Origin: Casp-alpha2 sp036337015
GTDB taxonomy: Bacteria; Pseudomonadota; Alphaproteobacteria; Rhodospirillales; Casp-alpha2
DNA length: 64,000 nucleotides
Direction of reading: 5' to 3'
Assembly: GCA_036337015.1 (NCBI GenBank)
Contig: JAYZEZ010000006.1
Location: forward strand, 104,703-168,702
Below the pieces are notes generated by a model. It saw only the letters and a list, made by a program, of their open reading frames with translations. It was not told where the DNA came from and ran no database searches. Position 1 is the first letter of the stretch; each line of letters begins with the position of its first letter. The position numbers and the translations under genes were made by a program. Of this stretch, positions 25,181-34,888 are shown piece by piece.

Positions 25181-25263
25181 GCCGCGCGTTTCATTTTTCT
25201 TCTAATTAGTATACGTAATCTATCATTAGGATAATTTAATAAACAATTGAGATTTGAACAGCC

Positions 25264-27171
25264 ATGTTATCTGCAATAAGAAATCATACTCAGTCTTTTT
25301 TAGTTAAAATCTTAGCAGCCCTTCTTATTGGTAGTTTTGCGATTTGGGGCGTTGAAGATATGTTCAATGTAGCAACTTCTAGTAATTCACCTATTTACGA
25401 GATCGGTAACATTGAAGGAGAACAGGTAAAAATTGAAAACGCAGTTAATCGTGAATTAAAAAACCTTCGTCAAATGCTGGGTGACGGTTTTGGAATTGAT
25501 GAAGCCAAGGCATTAGGTATAGTAGAATTGGTTCTCCAACGTCAAATAAATGATAGCGCGTTTCTAATTGCGTCTCGCAATTTAGGTGTGGAAATTAGTG
25601 ATCCATTAGTTAGACAGAGAATTAGGCAGAATCAAGCTTTTCAAGGATTAGGGGGATTTGATAGAAACCGTTTTGAACAGGTTCTAAGAAGTAATTCTAT
25701 TTCAGAAGGCGAATATATCATAGAAACAAGAAACCAAATGAGCCGTAATCAAATTCTTGATAGCTTTTCTTCTGATACGATTCCTGTCGATTTTGTTAAA
25801 AAAATATTTATGCATCGTCATGAAAAACGAAATATAGAAACGATTTTTATTTCAGATGACCATCAGAAAGATATACCTGATCCGAGTGATGATTCATTGA
25901 TTAAATTCCATAAAGATCACTCACTTAAATTTACTTCTCCTGAATTTCGTTCAGTTTCCGTTATACATCTTAAAGCTTCTGATTTGTTAGAGAAAGTATC
26001 TGTTACAGATGTAGAACTCAAAGAAGCTTATGAAGCTCGTGAAGATGAGTTTTTAAAAAGTGAAATGCGTCAAGTAAAACAGATGATATTTGCCGATCTA
26101 AAAGATGCGCAAAAAGCCGTAGAATCTTTAGCTCAAGGTCAAAGCTTTGCTTTAGTGGCAAAAAAACTTGCAAATATGGATGAAAGTTCCATCGATCTTG
26201 GAAAAATCAGTTATGCCCATATGCCATTTCCTAAATTAGCTGATGTTGTCTTTGCTTTAAAACCAGGCGTAATCAGTTCTCCACAAAAAAGTTTATTAGG
26301 TTGGCATTTATTTAAAGTTGAAAAAATTGAGCCTGAGGAGTTAAAAACTTTAGATGAAGTTAAGAGCAACTTACTTAAAGCCGTTACACATGAAAAAGCT
26401 ATAGACAGTTTGTATGAATTAGCTAACCAACTTGAGGACACTTTAGGGGGTGGCTCATCATTAGAAGAATCTGCAAACAAATTGAATTTAAAAGTTTTTA
26501 GGATACCCTCAATTAATAGTAACGGTAAATCAAAGGAAGGTAATCTTATTAAAAACATTCCTGCTGGAAACTTTTTGGAGAGTGTTTTTTCAACAGATGA
26601 AGGTTCAGAAAGTCAACTTGTAGAAGCTGGCGATGATGGATATTTTATACTTAGGGTTGACGGAATTACAGCACCTTTTTTAAAGCCCCTAAAAACAGTT
26701 AAGCTTGAGGTAAGTAATCTTTGGAAAGACAGTAGGCGCGCAAAAAAAGCAGAGCTTGTTGCCAAAAAAATTATTGAACGTATTAATGCGGGTGAAAAAA
26801 TTTCAGTAATCGCTAATGAGCTAGATACTAAATTAAGCATCATGAAAAACTTAGTTCGCCATCCAATTAAAGGTGGTGAAAAAATACCCCAAGCTTTACT
26901 CAGCCAAATATTTGAACTCTCTTCAGGAAAGGCAAGTATGTCTAGAAACGGTAAAGGTTTTACTATTGCTAGCTTAAAGGAAGTCATAGCTGTTAATTTA
27001 GTTTCTGATAAGACTGGTATTAATGATTTATCTGGCCAACTAAGTGAAACATTTAATAGGGATATTCACTCGCAATTAGCAAATGCCTTACGTGAACGTT
27101 TTGGTGTTAAAATTAATCGTGAAGCTGTTTCAAACTTATTTTCTGGTGCGACAGATCGTCGGCTGCGCTGA
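25264..27171 (+). CDS. ppiD: Membrane-anchored periplasmic peptidyl-prolyl isomerase/chaperone PpiD
   Basis: An inner-membrane foldase that assists secreted and outer-membrane proteins. The 635-aa protein has a short basic N-terminus, one membrane anchor near residues 12-30 (SFLVKILAALLIGSFAIWGV), a SurA-N-like helical region (LVLQRQINDSAFLIASRNLGV, NQAFQGLGGFDRNRFE), and a parvulin domain over about 270-365 with degenerate loops (SIDLGKISYAHMPFPKLADVVFALKPG, GWHLFKVEKI). A further helical region follows. The start has no strong ribosome-binding site. trpE begins a few bases after its stop; ppiD-trpE adjacency is common in this class. Confidence 0.93.
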   Translation: MLSAIRNHTQSFLVKILAALLIGSFAIWGVEDMFNVATSSNSPIYEIGNIEGEQVKIENAVNRELKNLRQMLGDGFGIDEAKALGIVELVLQRQINDSAFLIASRNLGVEISDPLVRQRIRQNQAFQGLGGFDRNRFEQVLRSNSISEGEYIIETRNQMSRNQILDSFSSDTIPVDFVKKIFMHRHEKRNIETIFISDDHQKDIPDPSDDSLIKFHKDHSLKFTSPEFRSVSVIHLKASDLLEKVSVTDVELKEAYEAREDEFLKSEMRQVKQMIFADLKDAQKAVESLAQGQSFALVAKKLANMDESSIDLGKISYAHMPFPKLADVVFALKPGVISSPQKSLLGWHLFKVEKIEPEELKTLDEVKSNLLKAVTHEKAIDSLYELANQLEDTLGGGSSLEESANKLNLKVFRIPSINSNGKSKEGNLIKNIPAGNFLESVFSTDEGSESQLVEAGDDGYFILRVDGITAPFLKPLKTVKLEVSNLWKDSRRAKKAELVAKKIIERINAGEKISVIANELDTKLSIMKNLVRHPIKGGEKIPQALLSQIFELSSGKASMSRNGKGFTIASLKEVIAVNLVSDKTGINDLSGQLSETFNRDIHSQLANALRERFGVKINREAVSNLFSGATDRRLR

Positions 27172-27179
27172 GCTTGCTT

Positions 27180-28709
27180 GTGAAAATTATCCCAGAATTT
27201 GCAAACTTTCTAGAAGTCTATGGAAAAAATGGATCAGGAAAGCCGCAAGTAGTTTGGACAAAGCTGATAGCTGATCTGGATACACCAGTATCAGCGATGT
27301 TAAAATTAGCACATGAGCAGCCTAATTCCTTTTTATTGGAATCTGTTGAAGGAGGAACTAATCGTGGTCGTTATTCCTTTATTGGATTGCGCCCTGATTT
27401 GATTTGGCGTTGTTTTGGAAAAAAAGCTGAAATTAATCGTAATGCAATAGAATCACCAGATGACTTCACGCCCTGCCCTATCGCTGAAGCTTCAAATGTT
27501 ATTTCATCACTTCGATCGATAGTGAATGAGTCTAGAATTGACGTTCCTTACGATCTTCCTCCTATGGCCTCAGGCCTTGTCGGATACTTATCATATGATA
27601 TGGTTAGATTAATAGAAGAAATTCCCGATGAAAATCCTGATGTAATCGGTGTGCCAGATAGTGTATTTCTTAGGCCAACGGTTATGGCTGTATTCGATTC
27701 ACTTGAAGATTCGGTTACTGTTATAACCCCTGTTTGGCCAGAATCATCTAGTAGTGCTAAGGCTTCATATAATACAGCAAAGGAACGTTTGACAGAAGTT
27801 GTAGATAAGCTTTGTACAGAAGTATCTCCTGATCCCCCAAAATTATCTTTAGACCACAACTTGCCAGAGCCAAAGCCTAATATGTCCCGGGAGGAATTTT
27901 GTGGAATGGTTAGGAAAGCAGTTGAGTACATAAATGCGGGTGACGCGTTTCAGGTTGTTCCTTCTCAACGGTTCAAGTTGCCGTTCGCCTTGCCTCCCTT
28001 TTCATTTTATCGTTCTCTCCGTAGACTTAACCCTTCTCCATTCTTATTTTATCTTAATTTTGGTAACTTCTCAGTTGTTGGTTCCAGTCCTGAAATACTA
28101 GTTAGGGTTCGTGATGGAAAAATTACGTTAAGGCCATTGGCAGGCACTCGCAAACGGGGGGCATCTTTAGAGCAGGATAAAGCTTTAGCAGAGGAGCTTC
28201 TTGCAGACCCTAAAGAGTTAGCAGAACATTTGATGCTACTAGATCTTGGGCGTAACGATGTTGGTAGAATTGCAAATGTTGGAACTGTTAACGTGACCGA
28301 ACAATTTACAATTGAATACTATTCTCATGTTATGCATATAGCCTCTAATGTAACAGGAGAAATAGATCATAGCTTTGATGCAATAGATGCTCTTATGGCA
28401 GGTTTCCCTGCAGGAACCGTTTCTGGTGCACCAAAAGTCCGTGCTATGGAAATTATAGAAGAGCTGGAACCTGAGCGTAGAGGAGTTTATTCTGGTTGTA
28501 TTGGGTATTTTGGCGCTAATGGTGATATGGATACATGTATTGCCCTAAGAACAGCAGTCATTAAGGACAAAATTTTATATATCCAGGCAGGTGGCGGAGT
28601 CGTTGCAGATAGCAATCCTGAAGATGAATATCAGGAAAGTTGTAATAAGGCACAAGCCTTAATTCGTGCAGCACAGGAAGCTGTGAAGTCAGCATTAGGT
28701 AAAATTTAA
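27180..28709 (+). CDS. trpE: Anthranilate synthase component I
   Basis: Uses ammonia from TrpG to turn chorismate into anthranilate, the first step of tryptophan synthesis. The protein shows FLLESVEGGTNRGRYSFIG, the region where tryptophan feedback acts in the family, and the chorismate-binding domain with NAGDAFQVVPSQR, GSSPEILVRV, GTRKRGAS, LGRNDVGRI, FPAGTVSGAPKVRAMEII and YIQAGGGVVADSNPEDEYQE. The frame also offers TTG at 27174; GTG at 27180 (MKIIPEF) matches the family start better, and neither has a clear ribosome-binding site. About 509 aa. Its partner trpG is 3.7 kb away beyond two opposite-strand genes. Confidence 0.96.
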   Translation: MKIIPEFANFLEVYGKNGSGKPQVVWTKLIADLDTPVSAMLKLAHEQPNSFLLESVEGGTNRGRYSFIGLRPDLIWRCFGKKAEINRNAIESPDDFTPCPIAEASNVISSLRSIVNESRIDVPYDLPPMASGLVGYLSYDMVRLIEEIPDENPDVIGVPDSVFLRPTVMAVFDSLEDSVTVITPVWPESSSSAKASYNTAKERLTEVVDKLCTEVSPDPPKLSLDHNLPEPKPNMSREEFCGMVRKAVEYINAGDAFQVVPSQRFKLPFALPPFSFYRSLRRLNPSPFLFYLNFGNFSVVGSSPEILVRVRDGKITLRPLAGTRKRGASLEQDKALAEELLADPKELAEHLMLLDLGRNDVGRIANVGTVNVTEQFTIEYYSHVMHIASNVTGEIDHSFDAIDALMAGFPAGTVSGAPKVRAMEIIEELEPERRGVYSGCIGYFGANGDMDTCIALRTAVIKDKILYIQAGGGVVADSNPEDEYQESCNKAQALIRAAQEAVKSALGKI

Positions 28710-28775
28710 TTAGATCAGGTATTGTTAAAGTTTTATTTGTTTCCTAAATTTAATGGATTACTAATATTATTAATT

Positions 28776-29846
28776 TTAAGGATACTTGACCAACTTTGAT
28801 AATGGGACCAATTGTAGGTCCTTGCTTTCTAAAGTGTTGAGCCAAGGTTTGATTTCACGAAGTGTATTATCCTTAGGATGTCCTATAGCTACTGCATAAC
28901 CAGTTTTATGAGCTAATTTTTCTACTTGAACGAGCATTTTTTTTATTTCTTTAGTTTCATCTATATGGTCAATAAAAATATTTCTTACAATGAAGGGTAC
29001 ATTCGCTTCAATAGCTGCTCTTCTTGCAACAGAATGACTAGATGTTTTTGAATCAAGAAATATGAGGTTATGTTTTTTTAACTCTCTCATAAAAATTCTA
29101 ATACTTTCCAGATCTGCAGTAAATCTGCTGCCCATATGGTTGTTGATTCCTACATAGCCACTAAACTGAGTTAGGTTCCATTGAATAGCAGCTTCCAATT
29201 CTTTCCTTGGAAGACCTGTTAGTAGAACATTTGGCCCTGGATCAATATTGTTGCTACGAGGTTCCATAGGCATATGCATCCATAATTCATGCCCAGCTCT
29301 TAGAGCGTTTTTTGTCTGTTCTTTGAGTTTAGGTGCATAGGTTATGAATGATAATGATAAGGGACCCCGTAATTCTATAATTTCTTTAGTTCTGAATAAA
29401 TCAATACCTAAGTCATCAAATACAATAGCAATTTTTGGAGTCAATTTGACCTCTTTTACATCAAATGAATTAATGTTTTTGGTCAATTTTTTACCCGTTT
29501 CTTCCTTTAATTTCGGCCTAGTTTTTGTTTTTTTTGTTAAAGATGAATTAGGCAATGCGATATGATTATTTGTAACCCGATTTTTATTTGGTCCTTTCTT
29601 AATGATATTGTTATTAGGCGTTTCTTTTCTATGATTAGATTGGGGATGTAGTTTTGGTAAATTGATATTAATCGCTTGCCTACTGTTAGGATTGTTTGCC
29701 CAATCTCCTGATAAAAACCCAAGTCCATAACCGATGCCTATACCAACGATGGCTAAAAATAAAAAAAGTATTGACCACCTTGTTGTTTTTGAGAGTTTTA
29801 AATTGAAATCTACAAGCTTGTATTTTTCTTTGCCGTTGGTATCCAC
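28776..29846 (-). CDS. Divergent polysaccharide deacetylase family protein
   Basis: A 356-aa protein with one N-terminal membrane segment (about residues 26-45, ILFLFLAIVGIGIGYGLGF), a low-complexity basic Asn/Lys linker to about residue 135, then a DUF610/YibQ-type divergent polysaccharide deacetylase domain: IAIVFDDLGID, SLSFITYAP, GHELWMHMPMEP, INNHMGSRFT, FLDSKTS and AIGHPKDNTL. The NodB metal residues are partly kept (DD, and the His residues in NHMG and IGHP), so hydrolase function is possible, but substrate is unknown. It and the copper ATPase form an opposite-strand insert between trpE and trpG. Confidence 0.87.
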   Translation of the reverse strand: MDTNGKEKYKLVDFNLKLSKTTRWSILFLFLAIVGIGIGYGLGFLSGDWANNPNSRQAININLPKLHPQSNHRKETPNNNIIKKGPNKNRVTNNHIALPNSSLTKKTKTRPKLKEETGKKLTKNINSFDVKEVKLTPKIAIVFDDLGIDLFRTKEIIELRGPLSLSFITYAPKLKEQTKNALRAGHELWMHMPMEPRSNNIDPGPNVLLTGLPRKELEAAIQWNLTQFSGYVGINNHMGSRFTADLESIRIFMRELKKHNLIFLDSKTSSHSVARRAAIEANVPFIVRNIFIDHIDETKEIKKMLVQVEKLAHKTGYAVAIGHPKDNTLREIKPWLNTLESKDLQLVPLSKLVKYP

Positions 29847-29986
29847 TAGCTTTAATTCCTGCTAATTATTAAAAAATAACGGCGATATTGATTTTCTGCT
29901 TACGATTTTTATAGATAGGTTAGTTATAGTAAGCAGTATTGATTTGATCATTTGTAGTATAGATTATAAATAATTTTTTCGTCATT

Positions 29987-32281
29987 TTAAGTTGATTTTG
30001 ATGCTTGAAAGCGACGCAGAGCAAGTGAGTTTAAAATAACAAAAATACTTGAGAGACTCATAGCTCCAGCTGCAAATGCTGGGTTTAAAAGTATACCTTG
30101 AAAAGGAAATAAAGCACCTGCAGCAATAGGAATTAATGCTAAATTATAAGCATAGGCCCAAAAGAAGTTAAGACGAATAGTTGTCATAGTTTGACGTGAA
30201 AGACGTATTGCATTTACTAAGCTAGTTAGATTTCCATTAGTCAAAACTATATCGCCAGTCTCTATTGCGATATTTGTTCCAGAACCAATGGCTATTCCAA
30301 TATCTGCTTGAGCTAAAGCTGGAGCATCATTTATACCATCACCAACGAAAGCTACTTTTCTACCAATAATCTGTAAACGCTTAACTTCTTCTGCCTTTTG
30401 TTTGGGTGAAACCTCAGAATGGATAATTGGTATTTCAATTTCATTTGCGATCGATTGAGCCGTTAATTCTTTGTCTCCTGTTACCATAATCGTATCAAGC
30501 CCTATTTCTTTTAGATCAATTAGGGCTGATTTGCTGTCACTTTTCAATGTGTCTGTAACAGCTATTAAAACGGCTAACCGTCCATCAATTACACCATATA
30601 GTGGTGAAATTCCCTTTTCTATTAATTCTTTAGTTTGGTTAGAAAACACGTTTAAATTAACATTAAGTTTTTTCATGAAGCGATCCGAACCTACTTGGAT
30701 AGAGTGACCTTCTACTTGAGCATCAATTCCAAGTCCTATTTTGGAATTACACAATTTTGCAGATGGGATATCTAAACTTTTCTTTCGGGCAGAAAGTACT
30801 ATTGCCTTTGCGACCGGGTGTTCGCTTAAGGTTTCTGCAGCCGCTATTAAACGTAGAAAGTCGTTTTCTTTTAATTCATCTATAGTGATGAAATGTGTTA
30901 ATTGGGGTAAGCCATTTGTTATGGTGCCAGTCTTGTCGAGTAATACAGTGTCAATCTTAGCTAGAGTTTCAAGGTCTTCCCCTTTTCTAAATAACACACC
31001 AACTTCTGCTCCACGTCCTGTTCCAACAATTATAGCTGTTGGCGCTGCCAGGCCAATTGCGCAAGGACAAGCTATTAGTAGTACAGAAACAGAAGTTATA
31101 AACGCATAGTTTAGTGTTGGAGTTGGCCCTAGGAATTGCCATATAGAAAAGGTAAGAATTGCTAGGCCAATAACTATTGGTACAAAGATTGATGCAATTT
31201 TGTCAGCAATCTTTTGAATTGGAATTTTTGAGCTTTGTGCCGTTTCTACCATCCTTATTATATGGCTAAGTATTGATTCACTGCTGACACTTTGTGCGCG
31301 AAACAAGAAGGTATTACTTTTATTTATCGTTCCACCAGTTACAATGGAACCTGGACTTTTTTCTACTGGAATGGCTTCACCTGAGATCATTGATTCATCA
31401 ACAAAACTTGAGCCTTCCACTAAAATACCATCAACTGCGATACATTCTCCGGGATGAACGCAGATTAAGTCATCAATAACTACAGTTTCTATTGGAATTT
31501 TTGTTTCTATACCTTCTTTAATCACACGTGCACTTTTAGGCTGTAATTTTTCTAAATTTTTAATGGCTTGCGTTGTTCGTCCTTTGGCAAGCATTTCTAT
31601 GTAACGCCCAGTGAGTATTAAAGTAATAATAATACCTGAAGCTTCAAAATAACTGTTGATAGTGCCAATTGGAAATAATCCTGGTGAAAATAGTGCGATT
31701 AGAGAATAAAAATATGCAGCAGAGACGCCAATTATTATTAACGAGTTCATCCCGGGATTCAGGTGTTTCAACTCTACCCACCCGGCTTTAAAAAACTGTT
31801 GCCCCAAAATGAAAACTATAGGGGTCGCAAGAATTAATTCGATCAAAACCCATTGTTTTTGGGCGTATAGGCCTATCATCGCATTATTTAAACTGGGGAA
31901 CATTTTTGCCATAGAAATAATGAACAAGGGTATTGTTAAAGTTGCTGCGACAAAAACTTTAAGTCGTAATGTCTTTATTTCTTCCGTAAGTGTTTTTCTC
32001 TCTATTTTTTTAGAGTGGTTTGTACTTTTATTGGGGATGCTAAATCCACTATTGATTATGACTTCGGATAATTCTTTGGGGCTTATTATATCAGGATTAA
32101 AGTCAAGGCTGACTTTTTCTGTAATAAAGTTGACATTAACATTTTGTACACTGTCTAATTTTTCAAAAGCGATTTCTAGACGTTCCACGCATGAAGAACA
32201 TGTCATGCCTTTGACTTCTATTGATATAGGTCTCAAGGTATCAAGCTTATTCGCTTCGTTAATGTTGGTCAGGGTGTTCAT
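29987..32281 (-). CDS. copA: Copper-translocating P-type ATPase (P1B-1)
   Basis: Pumps Cu(I) out of the cytoplasm with ATP. The 764-aa protein has one N-terminal heavy-metal domain (residues about 19-84, ligands in GMTCSSC), eight predicted membrane segments, the A-domain SGEAIPVEK, the membrane metal site CPCAIGLA, the phosphorylation motif DKTGTIT, the HP motif in EHPVAKA, and GDGINDAPAL. The last helices carry NLALIPIAAGALFP and AAGAMSLSSIFVILNSLAL, matching the CopA-type N, Y and MSxS signature. No CueR, CopZ or multicopper oxidase gene is adjacent, so regulation is not visible. It could also act in cuproprotein assembly. Confidence 0.93.
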   Translation of the reverse strand: MNTLTNINEANKLDTLRPISIEVKGMTCSSCVERLEIAFEKLDSVQNVNVNFITEKVSLDFNPDIISPKELSEVIINSGFSIPNKSTNHSKKIERKTLTEEIKTLRLKVFVAATLTIPLFIISMAKMFPSLNNAMIGLYAQKQWVLIELILATPIVFILGQQFFKAGWVELKHLNPGMNSLIIIGVSAAYFYSLIALFSPGLFPIGTINSYFEASGIIITLILTGRYIEMLAKGRTTQAIKNLEKLQPKSARVIKEGIETKIPIETVVIDDLICVHPGECIAVDGILVEGSSFVDESMISGEAIPVEKSPGSIVTGGTINKSNTFLFRAQSVSSESILSHIIRMVETAQSSKIPIQKIADKIASIFVPIVIGLAILTFSIWQFLGPTPTLNYAFITSVSVLLIACPCAIGLAAPTAIIVGTGRGAEVGVLFRKGEDLETLAKIDTVLLDKTGTITNGLPQLTHFITIDELKENDFLRLIAAAETLSEHPVAKAIVLSARKKSLDIPSAKLCNSKIGLGIDAQVEGHSIQVGSDRFMKKLNVNLNVFSNQTKELIEKGISPLYGVIDGRLAVLIAVTDTLKSDSKSALIDLKEIGLDTIMVTGDKELTAQSIANEIEIPIIHSEVSPKQKAEEVKRLQIIGRKVAFVGDGINDAPALAQADIGIAIGSGTNIAIETGDIVLTNGNLTSLVNAIRLSRQTMTTIRLNFFWAYAYNLALIPIAAGALFPFQGILLNPAFAAGAMSLSSIFVILNSLALRRFQASKST

Positions 32282-32451
32282 ATTCAGAGCAATACAAGAT
32301 CATTTCGTAATTCGGTTGTTAAATAAATTCTTATTTATGTTTATTGTCTTTAATACATAGCTATGCTTATCGTTTATAATAAAGGTATATATTTTTATTC
32401 AAATTAATTAACTTGCTTATAGACATTAGCTGAAAACGACGGGTCATTGAA

Positions 32452-33048
32452 ATGTTTTTGCTTATAGATAATTATGATAGTTTTACCTACAATCTACGCC
32501 ATTATCTAGGAGAGTTAGGCGCTGAGGTTGAGGTGTGCCGAAATGATGCTATCACAGTAGATGATATACAATCGATGAGCTTGGAAGGTTTGGTGATCTC
32601 GCCAGGACCTTGCGATCCAGATCGTGCTGGAATTTGTCTTGAGCTAATTGAAAAGGTTAAAGATGAAATGCCAATACTTGGTGTTTGTCTGGGGCATCAA
32701 TGTATAGGTCAAGTTTTTGGAGGGAAGATTGTTTTAGCGCCAAAACCCATGCATGGAAAGGTAAGTGATATTTTTCATCAAAGTGATGGCTTAATGAACG
32801 GAATTCCAAGTCCTTTTCGGGCTACACGTTATCACTCCTTAGCTATAGAACCTGGAACCCTGCCAAGTTTTCTATCGGTTATGGCCACGAGTGAGGATGG
32901 CGTCATACAAGGTATATCACATAAAGAACTTCCTATTTTTGGAGTTCAATTTCACCCTGAAAGCATCGCATCAGAACATGGTCATAAATTAATTCAAAAT
33001 TTTTTAGATATCGTAAAAGCTAGACCGGGCAATAGGAAGGTAGCATGA
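32452..33048 (+). CDS. trpG: Anthranilate synthase component II (glutamine amidotransferase)
   Basis: Supplies ammonia to TrpE, and may also serve PabB in folate synthesis. The 198-aa class I amidotransferase shows LLIDNYDSFTYNL, VISPGPCDPDRAG, LGVCLGHQCIGQ with the nucleophile cysteine, and GVQFHPESIASEHG with the catalytic His-Glu. ATG at 32452. trpD starts within its last 4 bases (ATGA), so the two are coupled. It is transcribed divergently from copA across a 170-bp gap and must have its own promoter, separate from trpE. Confidence 0.96.
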   Translation: MFLLIDNYDSFTYNLRHYLGELGAEVEVCRNDAITVDDIQSMSLEGLVISPGPCDPDRAGICLELIEKVKDEMPILGVCLGHQCIGQVFGGKIVLAPKPMHGKVSDIFHQSDGLMNGIPSPFRATRYHSLAIEPGTLPSFLSVMATSEDGVIQGISHKELPIFGVQFHPESIASEHGHKLIQNFLDIVKARPGNRKVA

Positions 33049-34073
33049 GTGATACATTAAAACCATTACTTGCCAAATTAGCTGATGGAATCAATCTGGA
33101 TATTGAAGAAGCTGAGAAGGCTTTTAAAATAATTATGTCAGGAGATGCTACCGAAGCTCAAATTGGAGCATTTCTTATGGCTCTTAGAATACGTGGCGAA
33201 ACCATTGACGAGATTACAGGTGCAGTTCTCGCTATGCGTTCAAAGGCTTTGCCGGCTAAGGCTCCACCAAATTCTATCGATGTTGTTGGCACAGGTGGTG
33301 ATGGATCAGGTACTTTCAATATTTCTACTGCTGCAGCTATAGTTGTAGCGTCCTGTGGAGTCTCAGTAGCAAAGCATGGAAATCGTGCTTTATCTTCAAA
33401 ATCAGGTGCTGCTGATGTTTTAAGCGAATTAGGAGTTAATATTGATGCTGACTTGTCATTGGTCGAAAGCTCTATTCGTGAAATTGGCATAGGTTTTTTG
33501 ATGGCGCCTAGGCATCACACAGCGATGAAATTTGTTGGCCCTTCACGAGTACAAATGGGAGTGCGTACTATTTTTAATATTTTAGGACCTCTTTCAAACC
33601 CTGCTGGAGTTACTCGACAATTTACCGGTGTGTTTTCTTTAACTTGGGTTAAACCAATGGCTGAGGTCTTGAAGAATCTTAATTGTGAGGTTTCTTGGGT
33701 GGTGCATGGTTCAGATGGACTAGATGAATTAACCACTACAGGCATCTCGCATGTAGCGCAATTAAAAGATAATAAAATTAAAACTTTTCAGGTATCTCCA
33801 GAAGATGCAGGGATTAAAGTCTCTAAACCTGAAGATTTGAAAGGTGGTGATGCAAAATTTAATGCAAAAGCACTTTCAGCCTTGTTAGATGGTGAACCAG
33901 GACCATACCGTGATATTGTTATCTACAATGCTGCAGGTGCATTAATTGTTGCTGGGAAAACTGATAATTTAAAGTCTGGGGCTGCTATAGCCGCAGCTGC
34001 CATTGATGATGGTAAATCTAGAGCAGTACTTGATAATTGGATTTCTATAACCAACGCTGACAAGCAGAAATGA
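33045..34073 (+). CDS. trpD: Anthranilate phosphoribosyltransferase
   Basis: Joins anthranilate to phosphoribosyl pyrophosphate. The 342-aa protein has the PRPP loop VVGTGGDGSGTFNISTA, KHGNRALSSKSGAADVLSELG, APRHHTAMKFVGPSRVQMGVRTIFNILGPLSNPA and VVHGSDGLDELTTTG, all class III PRTase hallmarks. It overlaps trpG and trpC by 4 bp each (ATGA type), forming a tight trpGDC operon. Full length. Confidence 0.97.
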   Translation: MSDTLKPLLAKLADGINLDIEEAEKAFKIIMSGDATEAQIGAFLMALRIRGETIDEITGAVLAMRSKALPAKAPPNSIDVVGTGGDGSGTFNISTAAAIVVASCGVSVAKHGNRALSSKSGAADVLSELGVNIDADLSLVESSIREIGIGFLMAPRHHTAMKFVGPSRVQMGVRTIFNILGPLSNPAGVTRQFTGVFSLTWVKPMAEVLKNLNCEVSWVVHGSDGLDELTTTGISHVAQLKDNKIKTFQVSPEDAGIKVSKPEDLKGGDAKFNAKALSALLDGEPGPYRDIVIYNAAGALIVAGKTDNLKSGAAIAAAAIDDGKSRAVLDNWISITNADKQK

Positions 34074-34885
34074 TTGATATTCTTAAACGAATTTGTCGTG
34101 AAAAAAGAAATCATGTAGCTGTTTGCCGAAAGCGTAAGTCACTTGAAAGTCAAGAGCTAGCAATAAAGGAGGCCCCTTCTACACGAGGATTCCATTCTTC
34201 TCTTAACGCTGCTGTCGAGGCGGGGAATTATGGTTTAATTGCTGAAGTTAAAAAAGCTTCACCTTCAAAAGGATTGATTCGTAAAGATTTTGATCCTGCA
34301 TCTCTTGCTCGGGAATATGAGGCTGGTGGAGCTACATGTATTTCCGTACTTACTGATGTACCTTTTTTTCAAGGAAGTGATTTAAATTTGATAGATGCTC
34401 GAGCATCTACTAGTCTTCCCATTCTTCGAAAAGACTTTATGCTAGATCCATACCAAATAATCGAATCCCGAGCATTAGGAGCTGATTGTGTTTTATTAAT
34501 CATGGCAGTTCTAGATGATGGACAGGCTAATGAACTGGAAAAAGCTGCTAATAGTGTTGAGCTTGATGTGTTAGTTGAAGTTCATGATTTTGATGAATTG
34601 GATCGTGCTTTAAGTTTGAAAACTAAATTAATAGGGATCAACAATCGTGATCTTAAGACTTTCGAAGTGGATTTAAAGACAACAGAAAATTTGTTATCAG
34701 TTATACCAAAAGATTACACCGTCGTAAGCGAGAGCGGTTTTAAGACGCCTAATGACTTGGCAAGGTTATCTAAATCAGGAGTTAATTGCTTTTTAATTGG
34801 CGAAACCTTAATGCGAAGCGATAATGTTGAGGCTGTGACTCGATTTTTTTTAACTCAGCAAAAAACAGAGAGTATTGGAATTTAA
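34070..34885 (+). CDS. trpC: Indole-3-glycerol phosphate synthase
   Basis: Forms indole-glycerol phosphate. The 271-aa barrel shows LIAEVKKASPSKGLIR with the catalytic Lys, EYEAGGATCISVLTDVPFFQGS, ILRKDFMLDPYQIIESRALGAD, IGINNRDLKTFEVDL, VVSESGF and FLIGETLMRSD. It stands alone and is not fused to trpF. The start overlaps trpD. moaC follows after 3 bp, so trpC and moaC are probably co-transcribed, a known alphaproteobacterial arrangement. Confidence 0.97.
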   Translation: MIDILKRICREKRNHVAVCRKRKSLESQELAIKEAPSTRGFHSSLNAAVEAGNYGLIAEVKKASPSKGLIRKDFDPASLAREYEAGGATCISVLTDVPFFQGSDLNLIDARASTSLPILRKDFMLDPYQIIESRALGADCVLLIMAVLDDGQANELEKAANSVELDVLVEVHDFDELDRALSLKTKLIGINNRDLKTFEVDLKTTENLLSVIPKDYTVVSESGFKTPNDLARLSKSGVNCFLIGETLMRSDNVEAVTRFFLTQQKTESIGI

Positions 34886-34888
34886 ACT

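Noticed and set aside
31809..32360. 183-codon plus-strand ORF opposite the start of the copper ATPase gene
   Set aside because: It is antisense to a gene with every P1B-ATPase motif, has no recognisable domain and no ribosome-binding site; it is a reading-frame shadow.
32282..32451. Trp attenuator or T-box leader upstream of trpG
   Set aside because: No leader peptide with tandem Trp codons and no competing hairpins were found in the 170-bp gap.
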